Source of the DNA: Bin80 sp026709335
Lineage (GTDB): Bacteria; Bacteroidota; Rhodothermia; Rhodothermales; Bin80
Assembly (NCBI GenBank): GCA_965200825.1
Contig: OZ241385.1
Span: 186,001 to 250,000, forward strand
Direction: 5' to 3'
DNA: 64,000 bases
The notes under the pieces are model-generated. The model was given only the letters and a program-made list of their open reading frames with translations, did no database searches and had not been told where the DNA came from. Below, piece by piece: positions 62,822-64,000 of this stretch (position 1 is its first letter; the number at the start of each line of letters is the position of its first letter). A program made the translations under genes and the position numbers.

Positions 62822-64000
62822 ATGGGGAAAAAACTTAGCTATATCATTGCCGGAGCAATTCTCTTCGGGTGTGTTACCTTTGTAGTAATTCTTGTTCTTA
62901 CACAACCTGAGACAGCCCGTCAGCCTCCCTCCCTCTCTCGTGTACCATTTGTTAGAACTACTTTCGTGGAAAAAGGGACGGGGGGTATTCCAGTCTATGG
63001 TGGAGGTACAGTTCGTGCACATTCGGAAGTCAATGTAGCCTCAGAGATCTCTGGAAGAATTGTCTGGGTAAATCCTTCATTCCGGAGTGGTGGCCAAGTC
63101 ACCTCGGGGGAAGACCTGTTTAGGATTGATGACCGTAATTATCTGGTTAACGTTGATCGTGCACGTGCAAACTTAGCTACCCGGGAGCTTGAACTGATTC
63201 GAGTTACTGCCGAATCGGAAATTGCTCAAATGCAATTCAATAAATGGGAAGAGAATGAATTTTCGGAACGCCCCGCCCCATTGGCATTATGGGAGCCTCA
63301 ACTGGAGGTGATTCATGCGGCAATTCGAAGAGATCAATCTGAACTGGCCGAAGCTGAATTAAACCTTAGCCGCACAGTAATATCTAGTCCCTTTTCCGCT
63401 GCAGTTTTGAGTGAATCTGTGGCTGTTGGAGAATTCGTAGTAGCCGGTCAGAGAGTAGGACAGCTATATGCTATTGACACGCTTGAGGTTGTTGTTCCTC
63501 TCACTGATGAGAATGCAGCACTCATCCCAAATCTCTGGGAATTAGATAAAGGGAAAGATATGATGAGACGTGTCCCCGCCCGTGTAATTGCCAGTTATGG
63601 TAATCAAGATTATTATTGGACGGGGTATGTAGATCGCGCTGAGTTGGCACTAGCGCAACAAACTCGCACGATACAGGTCGTGGTTCGTGTTCCTCGACCC
63701 CTCACATCTGGTCAAGCCTTCAGTTCAGATATAGAAGCTCCGTCCTCTCCTCCTCTGTTGATCGGTAAGTTTGTAGATGTTGAAATCAGTGGGGAGATAG
63801 CGAGTGAGTATTTTAGAGTTCGCCGCGCCGCCCTAAGAACAAATAATGAGGTCTGGGTGGTGACAGATAGTCAAATTCGGTGCGTTTCCGTGCAAGTACT
63901 GCAACGCTCTGAAGATGATGTTTTCTTAACTGGTGCCCTTAATGATGGAGATGAGGTAGTAGTAACTGGACTTCAAGCCGCTGTTGATGGTATGACCGTA
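62822..64000 (+). CDS. RND-efflux periplasmic adaptor (HlyD/MFP type), cut by window end
   Basis: 393 codons from ATG 62822, open to the edge. One N-terminal membrane helix (LSYIIAGAILFGCVTFVVIL). Lipoyl halves: VNVASEISGRIVWVNPSF and RTVISSPFSAAVLSESVAVG. Between them is a coiled hairpin (LATRELELIRVTAESEIAQM). Beta-barrel, then a C-terminal DGDEVVVTGLQAAVDGM typical of AcrA/MexA-like adaptors. The RND pump gene is expected just downstream. It is a different adaptor from the one at 16825, which goes with an ABC ATPase. Confidence 0.88.
   Translation, partial: MGKKLSYIIAGAILFGCVTFVVILVLTQPETARQPPSLSRVPFVRTTFVEKGTGGIPVYGGGTVRAHSEVNVASEISGRIVWVNPSFRSGGQVTSGEDLFRIDDRNYLVNVDRARANLATRELELIRVTAESEIAQMQFNKWEENEFSERPAPLALWEPQLEVIHAAIRRDQSELAEAELNLSRTVISSPFSAAVLSESVAVGEFVVAGQRVGQLYAIDTLEVVVPLTDENAALIPNLWELDKGKDMMRRVPARVIASYGNQDYYWTGYVDRAELALAQQTRTIQVVVRVPRPLTSGQAFSSDIEAPSSPPLLIGKFVDVEISGEIASEYFRVRRAALRTNNEVWVVTDSQIRCVSVQVLQRSEDDVFLTGALNDGDEVVVTGLQAAVDGMTV

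Noticed and set aside
1..64000. CRISPR array or rRNA operon
   Set aside because: No regularly spaced repeats of 25-40 bp and no rRNA-like stretch were seen; only one tRNA was found.

Overview
The window looks like a chromosome piece from a marine member of the Rhodothermaeota/Balneolaeota branch of the Bacteroidota. The evidence is a C-terminal type IX secretion (T9SS-like) sorting region, a short RpoD-type sigma factor without region 1.1, a Bacteroidota-style omega subunit, a choice-of-anchor B protein, lipoprotein sulfatases, and mostly weak Shine-Dalgarno sites. Lineage is inferred from gene content only. Both ends of the window cut a gene: a membrane sensor-type protein on the left (minus strand) and an HlyD-type adaptor on the right (plus strand).

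Layout. 1-4.3 kb: sensor N-terminus, M20 amidohydrolase and DUF58 protein (minus), then pyrR-pyrB (plus). 4.7-7.5 kb: a single-chain MmeI-like restriction-modification enzyme. 7.7-11.3 kb: der, nuoI-like, a DinB-like protein and holA. 11.4-15.3 kb: an anti-sigma-like membrane protein running into tRNA-Val(CAC), a secreted choice-of-anchor B protein and an RpoD-type sigma factor. 15.5-18.9 kb: TolC, HlyD and a MacB/LolD-type ATPase, with no permease beside them. 19-29 kb: PrcB-like lipoprotein, rpoZ, uvrA, a GH113-like lipoprotein, an alpha/beta hydrolase, a secreted PQQ-type sugar dehydrogenase and an MsbA-like exporter. 29-36 kb: a broken AAA ATPase, an outer-membrane barrel, a complete IS4-superfamily element, a sulfatase with its own formylglycine-generating-type enzyme, and a NadR-like kinase. 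36-45 kb: an intradiol dioxygenase, then pabB-pabA and pabC separated by a 5.3-kb island. 45-58.8 kb: recG, sterol-desaturase family, a second sulfatase, DUF3052, a small barrel-like protein, VOC, DUF1761, ligA, polA and xth. 59-64 kb: an IS1380-like remnant, a GPP34 (GOLPH3-like)-cytochrome P450 fusion, a candidate group II intron remnant, and an efflux adaptor.

The two most unusual loci are these. (1) The 676-residue protein at 59746-61776 joins a GOLPH3/GPP34-type domain, normally a membrane phosphoinositide-binding adaptor fold, to a cytochrome P450 that keeps the heme Cys and ExxR but not the usual I-helix acid-Thr pair. It sits between two pieces of mobile-element debris. (2) The island between pabA and pabC carries two near-identical 189-bp MITEs, an IS630 element with a textbook -1 slippery site, an integrase remnant and an IS630 remnant. 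Between them is a minus-strand cassette of two small secreted Cys-rich proteins (10 and 8 mature Cys), a 6-bladed propeller lipoprotein and a membrane-anchored CPYC protein cut by the IS right after its CPYC motif.

Working relations: pabB, pabA and pabC together give p-aminobenzoate for folate; the exported sulfatase at 33142 is likely matured by the lipoprotein FGE-like protein encoded 13 nt inside its end; ligA-polA form a repair pair with xth facing them; uvrA and recG add further repair functions. All functions are assigned from motifs read by eye; no database search was run.
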